Assembly: GCA_965216515.1 (NCBI GenBank)
Contig: OZ244173.1
Coordinates: 2,480,001-2,544,000 of the forward strand
DNA from: CAXMRP01 sp965216515
GTDB lineage: Bacteria; Pseudomonadota; Alphaproteobacteria; Rhizobiales; Afifellaceae
Length of the DNA stretch: 64,000 nucleotides
Direction: 5' to 3'
In this document: positions 25,788-34,497 of the stretch, piece by piece
Layout: every line of letters starts with the position of its first letter
How positions within the stretch are numbered: the first letter of the stretch is position 1
Made by a program: the position numbers and the translations under genes
The notes under the pieces: generated by a model
What the model was told of the DNA's origin: nothing
Seen by the model: only the letters and a program-made list of their open reading frames with translations
Databases searched by the model: none

Positions 25788-26930
25788 ATGACCAACAAGC
25801 TGAAAATCCTGTTTGCGTTACCGGGACTGCACCGGGTCGACCGTGGCGCGGAAGTCGCCTTCATCAATGTCGCCAAACGGTTGCAGGACATGGGCCACGC
25901 GGTCACGGTGTTTGGCTCCGGCGCCTCCGCCGACGGCATGCCGTACGAGTTCAAAAGGATACCGTGCATAAGCCGCGAATTTTTTGAGCGCTTTCCGGGC
26001 ATACCGCCATTTCGCGGCGAATACGCCTATGAAGAGGCAACGTTCGTACCGGGCCTTCTGGCGGCCTACAAGCCCGGGCGGTACGATGTGACGGTAACCT
26101 GCGGCTATCCGTTCGTGAATTGGGTGCTGGCCTACAGAAAATCCGCCGGAACACGGCCGGCGCATGTCTTTGTCACCGAGAATGGCGACTGGCCGGCAAC
26201 CTCCGATTCGCTCGAATACGGATTTTTTCGATGCGACGGCCTTGTCTGCACCAATCCCGACTATTTTGAGCGCAACGAGGCGCGTTGGAACTGCGCTCTT
26301 ATCCCCAACGGTATCGACCTGGACCGGTTCGCCGGGGCCCGGTCCGATCGCCCGCGCTTTGGCCTGCCTCAACAAAAGAGAATTGTGCTGATGGTGAGCG
26401 CGTTATCCCCGACCAAGCGGGTAAGCGAGGCGATTGACGCCGTCGCCGCCATCCCCGATTGCCATCTCGTGGTTGCTGGTGACGGGCCGCAGCGTTCCGC
26501 GATCGACCGCGCCGCCGAGGCCCTGATGCCGGGGCGGTTCCGGCGCATGACCGTGCCGCCCGAACAGATGCCGTCGCTCTACAGATCCGCCGATCTGTTC
26601 CTTCACATGTCCAGGGACGAAGCCTTCGGCAATGTCTTTCTGGAGGCCCTGGCCAGCGAACGCCCGGTCATCGCCCATGACAATGCCCGTTATCGCTGGA
26701 TACTTGGCGAGGAGGGAAGATTCGTTGATACCGGCAACCGCCCGCTGCTGACCGAGACCATTCGGGCCGAACTGGATCTGCAGTGCTCCAGGCCGGAGGC
26801 CCGAAATCCTGAAGCCCGGCGCCAACAGGTCGAACAATTTTCCTGGGACCGGATTGCCGCCCGCTACGAGGCCTTTTTCTACAGCATCTGCGATGCACGG
26901 GGATCCCGGCCGCACGCCCCGCCCGGTTAA
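25788..26930 (+). CDS. Glycosyltransferase family 4
   Basis: A 380-residue GT-B enzyme. The start ATG 25788 leads straight into KLKILFALPGLHRVDRGAE, the usual N-terminal acceptor domain with a Gly-rich loop. The GT4 donor domain has CALIPNGIDLDRF, VLMVSALSPTKRVSEAI, LVVAGDGPQRSAI and the E-x7-E region FLHMSRDEAFGNVFLEAL. An in-frame ATG 12 codons upstream lies beside a tandem repeat of GCCATGCACATT and is less likely. It is divergent from the sulfotransferase and followed by the Gfo/Idh/MocA and SDR genes on the same strand. Confidence 0.9.
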   Translation: MTNKLKILFALPGLHRVDRGAEVAFINVAKRLQDMGHAVTVFGSGASADGMPYEFKRIPCISREFFERFPGIPPFRGEYAYEEATFVPGLLAAYKPGRYDVTVTCGYPFVNWVLAYRKSAGTRPAHVFVTENGDWPATSDSLEYGFFRCDGLVCTNPDYFERNEARWNCALIPNGIDLDRFAGARSDRPRFGLPQQKRIVLMVSALSPTKRVSEAIDAVAAIPDCHLVVAGDGPQRSAIDRAAEALMPGRFRRMTVPPEQMPSLYRSADLFLHMSRDEAFGNVFLEALASERPVIAHDNARYRWILGEEGRFVDTGNRPLLTETIRAELDLQCSRPEARNPEARRQQVEQFSWDRIAARYEAFFYSICDARGSRPHAPPG

Positions 26931-27041
26931 GTCCGTCCCGGCGTATTGTTTGCGCCCGCCGTCGATTCCGGTTAGCGGTCTGTCACGGCAGCTCTGCGCC
27001 GTTCGCAAAGTCGGTCGCATCCACACGAGCAAAGACAATCC

Positions 27042-28097
27042 ATGAAAACCATTGGCGCAATTGTCGGTGCCGGCGCCATGGCACGGGAACACCTGGTGGC
27101 GATGAAAAAGGTCGTGGACGGCGAGATTGTTGCCGTTTGCGATCTCTCCCCGGTACGCGCGGAAATGACAGCGGAGCGCTACGGGCTCGCCCATTGGTTC
27201 GACGACATGTCGCAGATGCTGGCCGAAACGAATCCTCATATCGTCCACATAACCGCGCCACCGCAGGCACACTTCCCGCTGGCCAAAGCCTGCCTGGAGC
27301 AGAACATCCACGTGATCTGCGAAAAACCGGTCACGGTGCGCTACGCCGACTTCCTGGCGTTGCGCAATCTGGCCCGCGACCGCCGGTTGATGCTATTGGA
27401 AAACCAGAACTACCGGTACCATTCCACGATCCGGCGGCTGACCGAACTCCGGGCATCCGGCGCAATGGGCGATATTGTCGACGTGCAGATCGCCGTCCAT
27501 CTCAATGTCGTGGCCGCCGGAAGCCCCTTTGTCGATCGAAACGTCCCCCATTGGAGTCTGGGGCTGAAAGGCGGGGTTGTCGGCGATTTCCTGACCCACA
27601 TGGTCTATGTGGCGCAGCTGTTCGCCGGCCGGACGGGCGAAATGTGCACACGCTGGGAAAAACGGGAGGCCGACTCCCCGTTGCCCCATGATGAGTTCAG
27701 GGCATTGGCGCAGGGCGCCGACGCACCGATCGAATTGATATTCAGCGGCCGTGCGCAACCCAACGGATTCTGGGTTCGCTTGTCGGGGACCCGGATGCAC
27801 GCCGAAGCCAATCTGTTCGAGCCGCCCCGCATCACCCTCCGCAGACAGCGGTCGGGGACACCGCCGATTGCCACATTTGTCGACGGCCTGGCGGAGGCAG
27901 CGATGGTCGCCGGCGGAACCGTCGCAGGTCTGACGCGCAAGGTTGCCGGGACGGCGCGGTACGATGGGCTCGCCGGGTTTCTCCGCGCATCCTATGCAGC
28001 GCTGTCCCGCGACCAGCCGCCTCCGGTTTCGCTGGACGAAATCGATCAGATCGCCCGGACCGTGGATGCCTTGTCAAAACCGGAGAACGGCTGTTGA
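27042..28097 (+). CDS. Gfo/Idh/MocA family NAD(P)-dependent oxidoreductase
   Basis: A 351-residue two-domain oxidoreductase. The N-terminal Rossmann part starts KTIGAIVGAGAMAREHL, with VAVCDLSPVRAEM after strand beta-2, then HITAPPQAHFPLAKACL and the family hallmark HVICEKPVTVRYADF (Lys of EKP). The C-terminal alpha/beta domain contains GLKGGVVGDFLTHMVYV, the usual place of the catalytic His. In EPS loci this family makes modified sugar nucleotides, for example 3-keto or dehydrogenated uronic acid intermediates. The following SDR overlaps by four bases (TTGA), so the pair probably acts in sequence; the substrate is unknown. Confidence 0.9.
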   Translation: MKTIGAIVGAGAMAREHLVAMKKVVDGEIVAVCDLSPVRAEMTAERYGLAHWFDDMSQMLAETNPHIVHITAPPQAHFPLAKACLEQNIHVICEKPVTVRYADFLALRNLARDRRLMLLENQNYRYHSTIRRLTELRASGAMGDIVDVQIAVHLNVVAAGSPFVDRNVPHWSLGLKGGVVGDFLTHMVYVAQLFAGRTGEMCTRWEKREADSPLPHDEFRALAQGADAPIELIFSGRAQPNGFWVRLSGTRMHAEANLFEPPRITLRRQRSGTPPIATFVDGLAEAAMVAGGTVAGLTRKVAGTARYDGLAGFLRASYAALSRDQPPPVSLDEIDQIARTVDALSKPENGC

Positions 28098-29077
28098 AAA
28101 TCCTGGTAACCGGCGCCGGCGGATTTCTGGGGCGGCACGTCGTCGCCGGCCTGCTCGCCCGCGGCCACAAGGTGCGGGCGATGGTCCGCCCCCATTCCCG
28201 GCGCCCGGCGTGGCCGAGGGAAATCGAGATCGTGCCCATGGATCTGCGGGCGCCAAAGGATCTGGACCGGGCGCTCACCGGAATCGACGCGATCGTCCAC
28301 CTGGCAGCCGCGACCTCGGGCGACGAGGACGCCCAATTCGCCGCAACCATTGTCGGCAGCGAACATCTGCTCTCGGCGATGAACCGTGTGGCGGTCGGGC
28401 GGCTGGTCCTGGTCAGCAGCCTCGTGGTCTATGATTGGGCAAATGTTCGCGGGACCATGGATGAGTCCGCGCCGCTCAATGACGATTTCTACGACATGGG
28501 CGCCTATCACATTGCCAAGAGCTGGCAGGAGCGCTTGTTTCGCCGCGCCGCGGTTGGTGCAGCCTGGGATCTGACGATTTTGCGGCCCGGCTTCATCTGG
28601 GGCCGCGATCATACCGCGATCGCCGGCATGGGCCGGAAATGGGGCCCGTTCTATGCCCTGATCGGCCCTTTGACCCGGCTCCCCCTGACCCACGTCGAAA
28701 ACTGTGCCGATGCCATCGTTGCGGCCACCGAAGACCCTGCCGCTGCCAGCAACAGCTTCAATATCGTCGACGACGACAGCGTCCGGGTCTGGCGCTACGC
28801 CCGCGCCCACGCCAGGGGCCACGGGCAGCGGTTCGTCCCGCTCCCCATTCCGTATTGGCTGGCGATGGCCAACGCGAAACTCGCCTCATGGACCAGCCGC
28901 AAACTGTTCGGCCCCGAAGCGCGGCTTCCCAGCCTGCTGACCCCGCGGCGCTTTCAGGCGCAGTTCAAGCCGTTGCGCTTCGACAACGGCAAGCTCCGGC
29001 GCACATTGAACTGGACGCCGCCCCTTGATCACCAGGCGCGCATCGACCGCAGCTATGGCGGCGCCGATCCGGCCTAG
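28094..29077 (+). CDS. NAD-dependent epimerase/dehydratase family protein (extended SDR)
   Basis: A 327-residue extended short-chain dehydrogenase. It starts at TTG with GGAG nine bases upstream and reads KILVTGAGGFLGRHVVAGLL, the NAD-binding glycine loop. Further signs are DAIVHLAAATSGDE, LVLVSSLVVYDW and the catalytic Tyr-x3-Lys in YHIAKSWQE. ILRPGFIWG marks the substrate side. It overlaps the Gfo/Idh/MocA gene at its start. At its end the CTAG at 29074-29077 serves as TAG stop for both this gene and the convergent glycosyltransferase. It is likely to make or modify a sugar nucleotide for the EPS. Confidence 0.88.
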   Translation: MKILVTGAGGFLGRHVVAGLLARGHKVRAMVRPHSRRPAWPREIEIVPMDLRAPKDLDRALTGIDAIVHLAAATSGDEDAQFAATIVGSEHLLSAMNRVAVGRLVLVSSLVVYDWANVRGTMDESAPLNDDFYDMGAYHIAKSWQERLFRRAAVGAAWDLTILRPGFIWGRDHTAIAGMGRKWGPFYALIGPLTRLPLTHVENCADAIVAATEDPAAASNSFNIVDDDSVRVWRYARAHARGHGQRFVPLPIPYWLAMANAKLASWTSRKLFGPEARLPSLLTPRRFQAQFKPLRFDNGKLRRTLNWTPPLDHQARIDRSYGGADPA

Positions 29078-29931
29078 CCCGGCGCCGATCGCCGCGCGCC
29101 CAGTTTCTCCGACACGATGCCGGCCAGACGCCCCGCCGCAATTGCGCCGCGTCGGCACCAATGAACCGGCGAACGACTCGCAACCGACTGGTTGTTGGCC
29201 CGCAGCATCGATCGGCCGATTGAGGCGGATTTCGGCAGCCCGCCCCGCATTATGATCTGGCTCATGCCCTTGCCGTAGAGATAGTGCTGCTTCAGCATCG
29301 GCCACAAACCGCGCCGGTGGCGATAGTGGACGACCGCGTCGCGCGCATAACCCAGCGGGATTTCCAGGTCGATCAGCCGAAAACTGATCGCCATGTCCTC
29401 GCCCCGGATCAGGGTTTCGTCAAAGCCGCCGACCGATTCGAACACCGACCTGGCAATGCCCATGTTTCCGGCAAGCAGGTAGGGATAGCCAAGAAATGTC
29501 GGCAGGGCATCCGGCGTTGCCGGCGGCCGCCAGTCTTCCTGCCCCGGCACGGCCAGCAGGCGTTCGTCGAGATGGCCGCTGACCACCTGGTGGTTCTCCA
29601 GCGCCTTCGACATCGCGTAAATCCAGCCGGGGGCCACGATGTCATCGCCGTCACAAAAAAGGATGTACTGCCCCTTTGCTTCACGCGCGCCGACATTGCG
29701 TGCATGTGATGCGCCGCCGGTTCCGGAACTGTCGACGACGCGGGCATGGCCGGCCTGGAAGGCGGAGGCGATCGCTTCCAGTTCCCGGCGCTCGGCTGAA
29801 TTGTCGGTGTTGTGCGAAAGGATTACTTCGAACGCGCCGGCGTCTTCCTGATTCTCCAGCGCCTCGATCTGTTCACGAAGCGGCGCGTCGACGCGACCGA
29901 CCGGTACGACAATGGAGATTAGATCCGGCAT
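29074..29931 (-). CDS. Glycosyltransferase family 2
   Basis: A 285-residue GT-A glycosyltransferase. The start ATG 29931 has GAAGGG six bases upstream and opens directly with PDLISIVVPVGRVDAPL; a longer frame adds 23 non-conserved residues. Motifs are DSSGTGGASHARNVG, the DxD region YILFCDGDDIVAPGWI, FDETLIRGEDMAISFRL (catalytic ED) and YRHRRGLWPMLKQHYLYG, a typical GT2 C-terminal element. It has no membrane helices. It is convergent with the SDR gene and belongs to the EPS set by context. Confidence 0.88.
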   Translation of the reverse strand: MPDLISIVVPVGRVDAPLREQIEALENQEDAGAFEVILSHNTDNSAERRELEAIASAFQAGHARVVDSSGTGGASHARNVGAREAKGQYILFCDGDDIVAPGWIYAMSKALENHQVVSGHLDERLLAVPGQEDWRPPATPDALPTFLGYPYLLAGNMGIARSVFESVGGFDETLIRGEDMAISFRLIDLEIPLGYARDAVVHYRHRRGLWPMLKQHYLYGKGMSQIIMRGGLPKSASIGRSMLRANNQSVASRSPVHWCRRGAIAAGRLAGIVSEKLGARRSAPG

Positions 29932-30211
29932 GGTATCCCTTCGGCCGTAGCCTTGACCGCCCACCCCATAGGAAAATCCGGCGCCGCCCGCCAGCCTCAA
30001 GCGCTCCCAATCGCCGCATTCATGATAAATTCAAAGGATATGGCAAATGGTCGCACTATGCGGTTGCCTCGGCGGCAGCTTGGAAATACGATAGCGACCA
30101 CAAGGGTTTCCGTGTCAATCGTCGCGGGGGAGCTACGACGGGGGCCGGATACGGCGGATTGCACAAGCCGCGCCCTGATATTTTCGAGAACAGCCCGGGG
30201 GCAATGCCAAG

Positions 30212-31003
30212 ATGAACCATTTTTCTCGATTGCTTGCTGCGTGCGTTGTGCCTGGCATGATGGTGACCGCGAGCGCCGCGCAGGAAGCCGGCACGGCCAT
30301 CGATGTCAGGCAGCCGGCGGACCTGCAGACCAATTCGGGAAAAATACGATTGCGCAAGGGCGCCGCCGTATCGCTGGGTGACAAGGTCACAACCGGCCGG
30401 ACCGGGCAGGTGCATCTGGAATTCACCGACGGCACCCGGATGGTGGTCGGGCCCAAATCATCGCTGGTGATTGAAGAATATCTGTTGGCCAGCAAGAGCA
30501 AGGTAAGCCGGTTCTCGGTCAATGCGCTCGGCGGTACATTCCGCTTTATCAGTGGCAGCAGCCCGAAGCGGGCGTATAAGTTGCGCACGCCGACAGCCAC
30601 ACTCGGTATTCGCGGCACAAAGTTCGACATCAACGTTCGCCGCGACGGTACAATTGGTGTCGCCATCATAGAAGGCGCCACGAGGCTTTGCGGCAATGAT
30701 CGCTGCATTGTGCTTCAGGATTCCTGCAGCGTCGGGGTCAACTACATCAACCGCCGCATGCGCGTGATGAAGGAGGAAGAATCCCGCAACACGGCGATCT
30801 TTCGCAATTTCCCCTATCTGGAAAACCAGCGCAGCCTGCGGCGGGGATATCGCGTGGATGTGTCCTCTTGCGGCGAAGATTTCCAGGTCAGGGCGCATCA
30901 GCGGCGGCTGGAACGCACGAGTCCGATATTCAATCCGCCGGGGTCGGTCACCGGCAATGAAACGGTTTCCGCACCGCGGCAGCGGGGATCCGATTTTGAG
31001 TAA
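30212..31003 (+). CDS. FecR domain-containing secreted protein
   Basis: A 263-residue protein with a signal peptide ending near MMVTASAAQ (residue 24). A FecR-type beta domain follows at about 45-150: GKIRLRKGAAVSLGDKVTTG, QVHLEFTDGTRMVVGPKSSL and LRTPTATLGIRGTKFDI. A Cys cluster (CGNDRC, then DSC) suggests disulfides. The C-terminal 70 residues are basic and low in hydrophobic residues. Unlike true FecR it has no cytoplasmic anti-sigma part and no FecI or FecA gene nearby. It is therefore probably a periplasmic or surface structural protein. It stands alone between the GT2 and VPLPA-CTERM genes. Confidence 0.8.
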   Translation: MNHFSRLLAACVVPGMMVTASAAQEAGTAIDVRQPADLQTNSGKIRLRKGAAVSLGDKVTTGRTGQVHLEFTDGTRMVVGPKSSLVIEEYLLASKSKVSRFSVNALGGTFRFISGSSPKRAYKLRTPTATLGIRGTKFDINVRRDGTIGVAIIEGATRLCGNDRCIVLQDSCSVGVNYINRRMRVMKEEESRNTAIFRNFPYLENQRSLRRGYRVDVSSCGEDFQVRAHQRRLERTSPIFNPPGSVTGNETVSAPRQRGSDFE

Positions 31004-31323
31004 CAGCCGGGATCGTATTGTCCGCGATCGGATCGCAATCAGCAACCGGTGATTGGCGCATATGCCGCTCTGCCTGCGGTGTTTCGCTCCAAAACGCCCC
31101 CGAACGAGCGGCGGCAACAAGATCGGCACATAAAGATCGGCACTTATTGGCAACAGTGGCTAGCTTTGTGAAAACAACGCGATCGCAAGCATTGTAACCG
31201 GCCGGTCGGTTGGCTAAAGTTAACAACAACTGAACAAAATTCCCGGCATTGTCACCATTGCGGTGTATGGATCGATGACGTGTCGCAAGTGCGAAATGGA
31301 TAGCGTGAGTTGGGAGCGCCGGC
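31004..31323. other. Intergenic region with an 11-bp direct repeat
   Basis: About 320 bases between the FecR-domain gene and the second VPLPA-CTERM gene, both plus strand. The only structure noticed is AAGATCGGCAC repeated at 31,119-31,129 and 31,133-31,143. The last 150 bases are AT-richer and should contain the promoter of the VPLPA-CTERM gene. No gene was seen. Confidence 0.5.
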
Positions 31324-31962
31324 ATGATGTATGGGATTAAAGCAGCGAAAATTCTGAGTGGTGCGGTTTTTGCATCGTTCATAGTCGTATCGGCAGCGAG
31401 CGCCACAACGGTCACCCAGACGCAGATCCTCGATTCAACCGGCGAGGACATGACCTTTGTGTTTGGCCCGTTGCCTTCAAACAACGGAGCCGGCGGAACG
31501 CTCACGATCGCGTCGGGCGGATCCAGTGGCATCGAGGGTATCGATCTCAGCGGTGGATTCGCCAACGAGAACGAGAATTTTGAAGTGGTTTTCGAAGGCG
31601 CATCGTTGGGATTCTTCAGTTGTGGCGGCCCGTCCGGCAACGGCTCCACGCCAATCCCCGGCGCGACCGACAATTCGTTCAATTTCAATAACTGCGTCTT
31701 TTCGCTGGAACTGACGCTCAGCGCCGCGGAACTGACCGCTGCGCTCGCCGACGGCAGCATTACGGTCGGGGTCTTGTTTGGCGACGAAATCAATTTCGCC
31801 GGCGACGGCGTCGATCCCTTCGGGGACGACGACGAAGTGGTGGTGACCCTTGCCTACGAAGCTGTCCCGCTTCCCGCTGCTCTGCCGTTGTTCGCCACGG
31901 CGCTCGGCGGCCTTGGTTTTGTTGGCTGGCGGCGCAAGCGCAAGGTGGCAGCGCAGGCCTGA
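31324..31962 (+). CDS. VPLPA-CTERM sorting-domain secreted protein (2)
   Basis: A 212-residue protein with GGGAG upstream of the tandem ATGATG start and a signal peptide ending near VSAASA (about residue 27). The mature body is very acidic and poor in Lys and Arg, with Gly/Asn/Ser stretches and two Cys. The C-terminus is the textbook sorting signal VPLPAALPLFATALGGLGF followed by VGWRRKRKVAAQA. It should be exported, processed by an exosortase and released to the EPS or outer surface. It differs in body sequence from the first VPLPA-CTERM protein. A strong hairpin follows 42 bases past the stop. Confidence 0.9.
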   Translation: MMYGIKAAKILSGAVFASFIVVSAASATTVTQTQILDSTGEDMTFVFGPLPSNNGAGGTLTIASGGSSGIEGIDLSGGFANENENFEVVFEGASLGFFSCGGPSGNGSTPIPGATDNSFNFNNCVFSLELTLSAAELTAALADGSITVGVLFGDEINFAGDGVDPFGDDDEVVVTLAYEAVPLPAALPLFATALGGLGFVGWRRKRKVAAQA

Positions 31963-32004
31963 GGCAGCCTGTTTAAGCCGATCGGGTGCGCGACTTGTTT
32001 TGAC

Positions 32005-32031
32005 GGGCAGCCGGATATTATCCGGCTGCCC
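32005..32031. terminator. Hairpin shared by convergent genes (probable bidirectional terminator)
   Basis: A perfect 12-bp stem (GGGCAGCCGGAT/ATCCGGCTGCCC) with a three-base loop lies between the VPLPA-CTERM gene (plus) and the epimerase gene (minus). The epimerase stop codon (32018-32020) forms part of the loop and stem. T-runs on both sides are short, so strength is uncertain. Confidence 0.65.
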
Positions 32032-33094
32032 CGTTTGAATCTGGTCCTCCGGATTCTGGCTCCGGGGTTTCCGGAATCGAATAATAGCTCCTGTACCAGG
32101 CCACAAAGGCTTTCACGCCTTCCGCCACCGGCGTCGCCGGTTCATACCCGACCGCCTCGGCAAGCAGTGAGACATCAGCGTGCGTATCGGGGACATCCGC
32201 CCGATTGCGTGGCCGTTGCAGCCGTTTTCCCTTCACACCCAGCGCCGCCTCCAGGGCATCGACATAGGCGCCGACATTCACCGGGTGCGTGTTGCCGATA
32301 TTGAAGATGCGGAACGGCGCCGCACCGGTCGCCGGATCCGGTACCTGTCCGTCCCATGCTGGATTTCCCTGCGCGATCTGATCGCTGGCGCCGGTTACGC
32401 CGGCCACGATATCGTCGATATAGGTAAAATCCCGCGTGTGTTTGCCGTTGTCGAACAGTTCGATTGGTTCGCCGGCCAGGATGAGACGGGTGAACAGGAA
32501 CAGCGCCATGTCCGGCCGGCCCCACGGTCCATAGACCGTGAAGAACCGCAGCCCGGTTGTCGGCAGCCCGTAAAGATGACTGTAGGCGTGGGCCATGAGC
32601 TCGTTGGCCCGCTTTGTCGCGGCATAAAACTGCAACGGGTGATCGGCACCGTGGTGCTCCGAAAACGGCATCCGCGTATTGGCGCCGTAGACGCTGCTGG
32701 TGCTCGCATAGGTCAGATGCGGCACGTTGTGATGGCGGCAGGCTTCCAGAATATTCGTAAAGCCGACCAGGTTGCTTTGCACATAGTCGTGCGGGTGGCT
32801 GATCGAATGGCGGATGCCGGCCTGCGCCGCCAGATGGATCACGCGGTCGAAGCGATGCCTGTCGAATACGCCGCTCACAGCATCCTGATCGGCCAGGTCC
32901 GCCCTGACGAAGTCATAGGCGCCGCTGGCCTTTGCCGCGGATTTCTCAAGTTCCGCCAGGCGGGCGTCCTTGAGGTTCGGGTCGTAGTAGGTATTGACCG
33001 AATCGAAGCCCACAACGCCGTCGCCCCGCTCCAACAGGTATCTTGCGACATGAAAGCCGATAAAGCCGGCATTTCCGGTTACGAGAACTCTCAC
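32018..33094 (-). CDS. UDP-glucuronate 4-epimerase-like NAD-dependent epimerase
   Basis: A 358-residue extended SDR. It starts MRVLVTGNAGFIGFHVARYL, followed by GFDSVNTYYDPNLKDARL, characteristic of UDP-glucuronate 4-epimerases. Other signs are VIHLAAQAGIRHS, YASTSSVYG with the catalytic Ser, the catalytic FYAATKRANE (Tyr-x3-Lys), LRFFTVYGPWGRPDMALF and HTRDFTYIDDIV. It probably interconverts UDP-glucuronate and UDP-galacturonate, supplying an acidic sugar for the EPS. The C-terminal tail is acidic and Gly-rich. The gene is the last clear member of the polysaccharide locus. Confidence 0.9.
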   Translation of the reverse strand: MRVLVTGNAGFIGFHVARYLLERGDGVVGFDSVNTYYDPNLKDARLAELEKSAAKASGAYDFVRADLADQDAVSGVFDRHRFDRVIHLAAQAGIRHSISHPHDYVQSNLVGFTNILEACRHHNVPHLTYASTSSVYGANTRMPFSEHHGADHPLQFYAATKRANELMAHAYSHLYGLPTTGLRFFTVYGPWGRPDMALFLFTRLILAGEPIELFDNGKHTRDFTYIDDIVAGVTGASDQIAQGNPAWDGQVPDPATGAAPFRIFNIGNTHPVNVGAYVDALEAALGVKGKRLQRPRNRADVPDTHADVSLLAEAVGYEPATPVAEGVKAFVAWYRSYYSIPETPEPESGGPDSNGAAG

Positions 33095-33354
33095 GGTTCA
33101 TGTTCCTGTTGTTTGCCCGGTTCGACCTCCCGGTTCGCGGCGCCGGCCTGCCGCCGGACCGTGACCGGTCGCCTTGCATGTCGGCGTTGCGCCGCCCCGC
33201 CCGCACCGCCATGTGTTCCTCGGGACTGGCATTTGTTGGCAGTTCCGTCAATGATGACGGCCAGTGGGTGCGGCATGCCCGGGGTCAGGCCGGCCAAACC
33301 GGACATTGGCCCGCTTTGCCGACACCTCGTCAAAAGTCAAACAGGGAGTGAAAC

Positions 33355-34389
33355 ATGAAACAGCATGGGAAATCGGCGCCGATCATCGCCTGTGCCGCCC
33401 TCGCCGGCGCGCTTGCCGCGGGAGCACCTGCCATCGCGCAGGAACCTCAGAACTACCTGCTCGCAACCGCATCCACCGGCGGCACCTACTATCCGGTCGG
33501 TGTCGCCATCGCCACCCTTGTCAAGGTCAAGCTGCAGCCGAAACAGAAGATCGGCATGTCGGCGATCAATTCCGCCGGTTCCGGTGAAAACATCAAGCTG
33601 ATTCGCGAAAACGAGGCCCAGTTCGCCATTCTCCAGGGTCTGTTCGGCGCTTATGCGGCGACGGGCACCGGTCCGCTGACCAATGACGGCCCGCAGAAGA
33701 ACCTGTGCTCCGTCTCCATGCTTTGGCAGAATGTCGAGCACTTCATCGTCACGGCCGATCTGGCCAAGACCGGCACCATGGACGATGTCGCCGGCGCCAA
33801 GGGCCAGGCCGCCGCGCTCGGCCGTCAGAATTCCGGCACCATTGGCTCCAACCGGACCATATTGAACAATCTCGGCTACGACATGGACAGTGATTTCGAG
33901 CTGGTCTTTGCCGGTTACGGCCCCTCTGCCGAAGCCCTTCAGAACGGTCAGGTTGCCTTCATGTCGACCCCGGCCGGCGTCCCGGTTTCGGCCGTCACAT
34001 CCGCCTTCGCCAACATGGGTGACAAGATTGCCCTTCTGAACTTCACCCCTGAACAGGCCAAGAAGGCCAACGGCGCCTTCGGCGATCTGTGGACCCCGTA
34101 CATGATTTCGGCCGGCACCTATCCCGGTGTCGACAGCGATGTCGAGACCATCGCCCAGCCGAACTTCCTCGCGGTGCGTTGCGACCTGCCGGAGGAAACG
34201 GTCTATCTGATAACCAAGACCATGCACGAAAACCTTGCCTTTCTTCAGGGCATTCATCCAGCCACCAAGGCGATGAGCCTAGAGGCTGCGTTGCCGGGCC
34301 TGCCGGTTCCGCTGCATGCGGGGGCGGCGAAGTACTACAAGGAGGCCGGCCTGACGGTCCCCGAAAAGCTGATGATGATGAACCAATAG
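33355..34389 (+). CDS. TAXI family TRAP transporter solute-binding protein
   Basis: A 344-residue periplasmic protein. It has GGGAG upstream of the start and a signal peptide ending near AAGAPAIAQ (about residue 28). The TAXI hallmark follows, YLLATASTGGTYYPVGVAIATL. Further family segments are ENIKLIRENEAQFAILQG and the C-terminal HPATKAMSLEAALPGLPVPLHAGAAKYYKEAG. It should bind a small organic anion, often a dicarboxylate, amino acid or acyl compound, and hand it to the fused permease encoded about 110 bases downstream. The adjacent M20 hydrolase hints at an N-acyl amino acid, but the ligand is not determined. Confidence 0.93.
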   Translation: MKQHGKSAPIIACAALAGALAAGAPAIAQEPQNYLLATASTGGTYYPVGVAIATLVKVKLQPKQKIGMSAINSAGSGENIKLIRENEAQFAILQGLFGAYAATGTGPLTNDGPQKNLCSVSMLWQNVEHFIVTADLAKTGTMDDVAGAKGQAAALGRQNSGTIGSNRTILNNLGYDMDSDFELVFAGYGPSAEALQNGQVAFMSTPAGVPVSAVTSAFANMGDKIALLNFTPEQAKKANGAFGDLWTPYMISAGTYPGVDSDVETIAQPNFLAVRCDLPEETVYLITKTMHENLAFLQGIHPATKAMSLEAALPGLPVPLHAGAAKYYKEAGLTVPEKLMMMNQ

Positions 34390-34497
34390 CGTTCCTCGGC
34401 GCCCTTTGGATCCGGCCCGTGCCCGGCGCGGGCCGGCGGCCTGGCCTCCGGCGGCGCATCGCCGCGCTGCCGCTGCAAACACCGGGCACCCCCTCCG

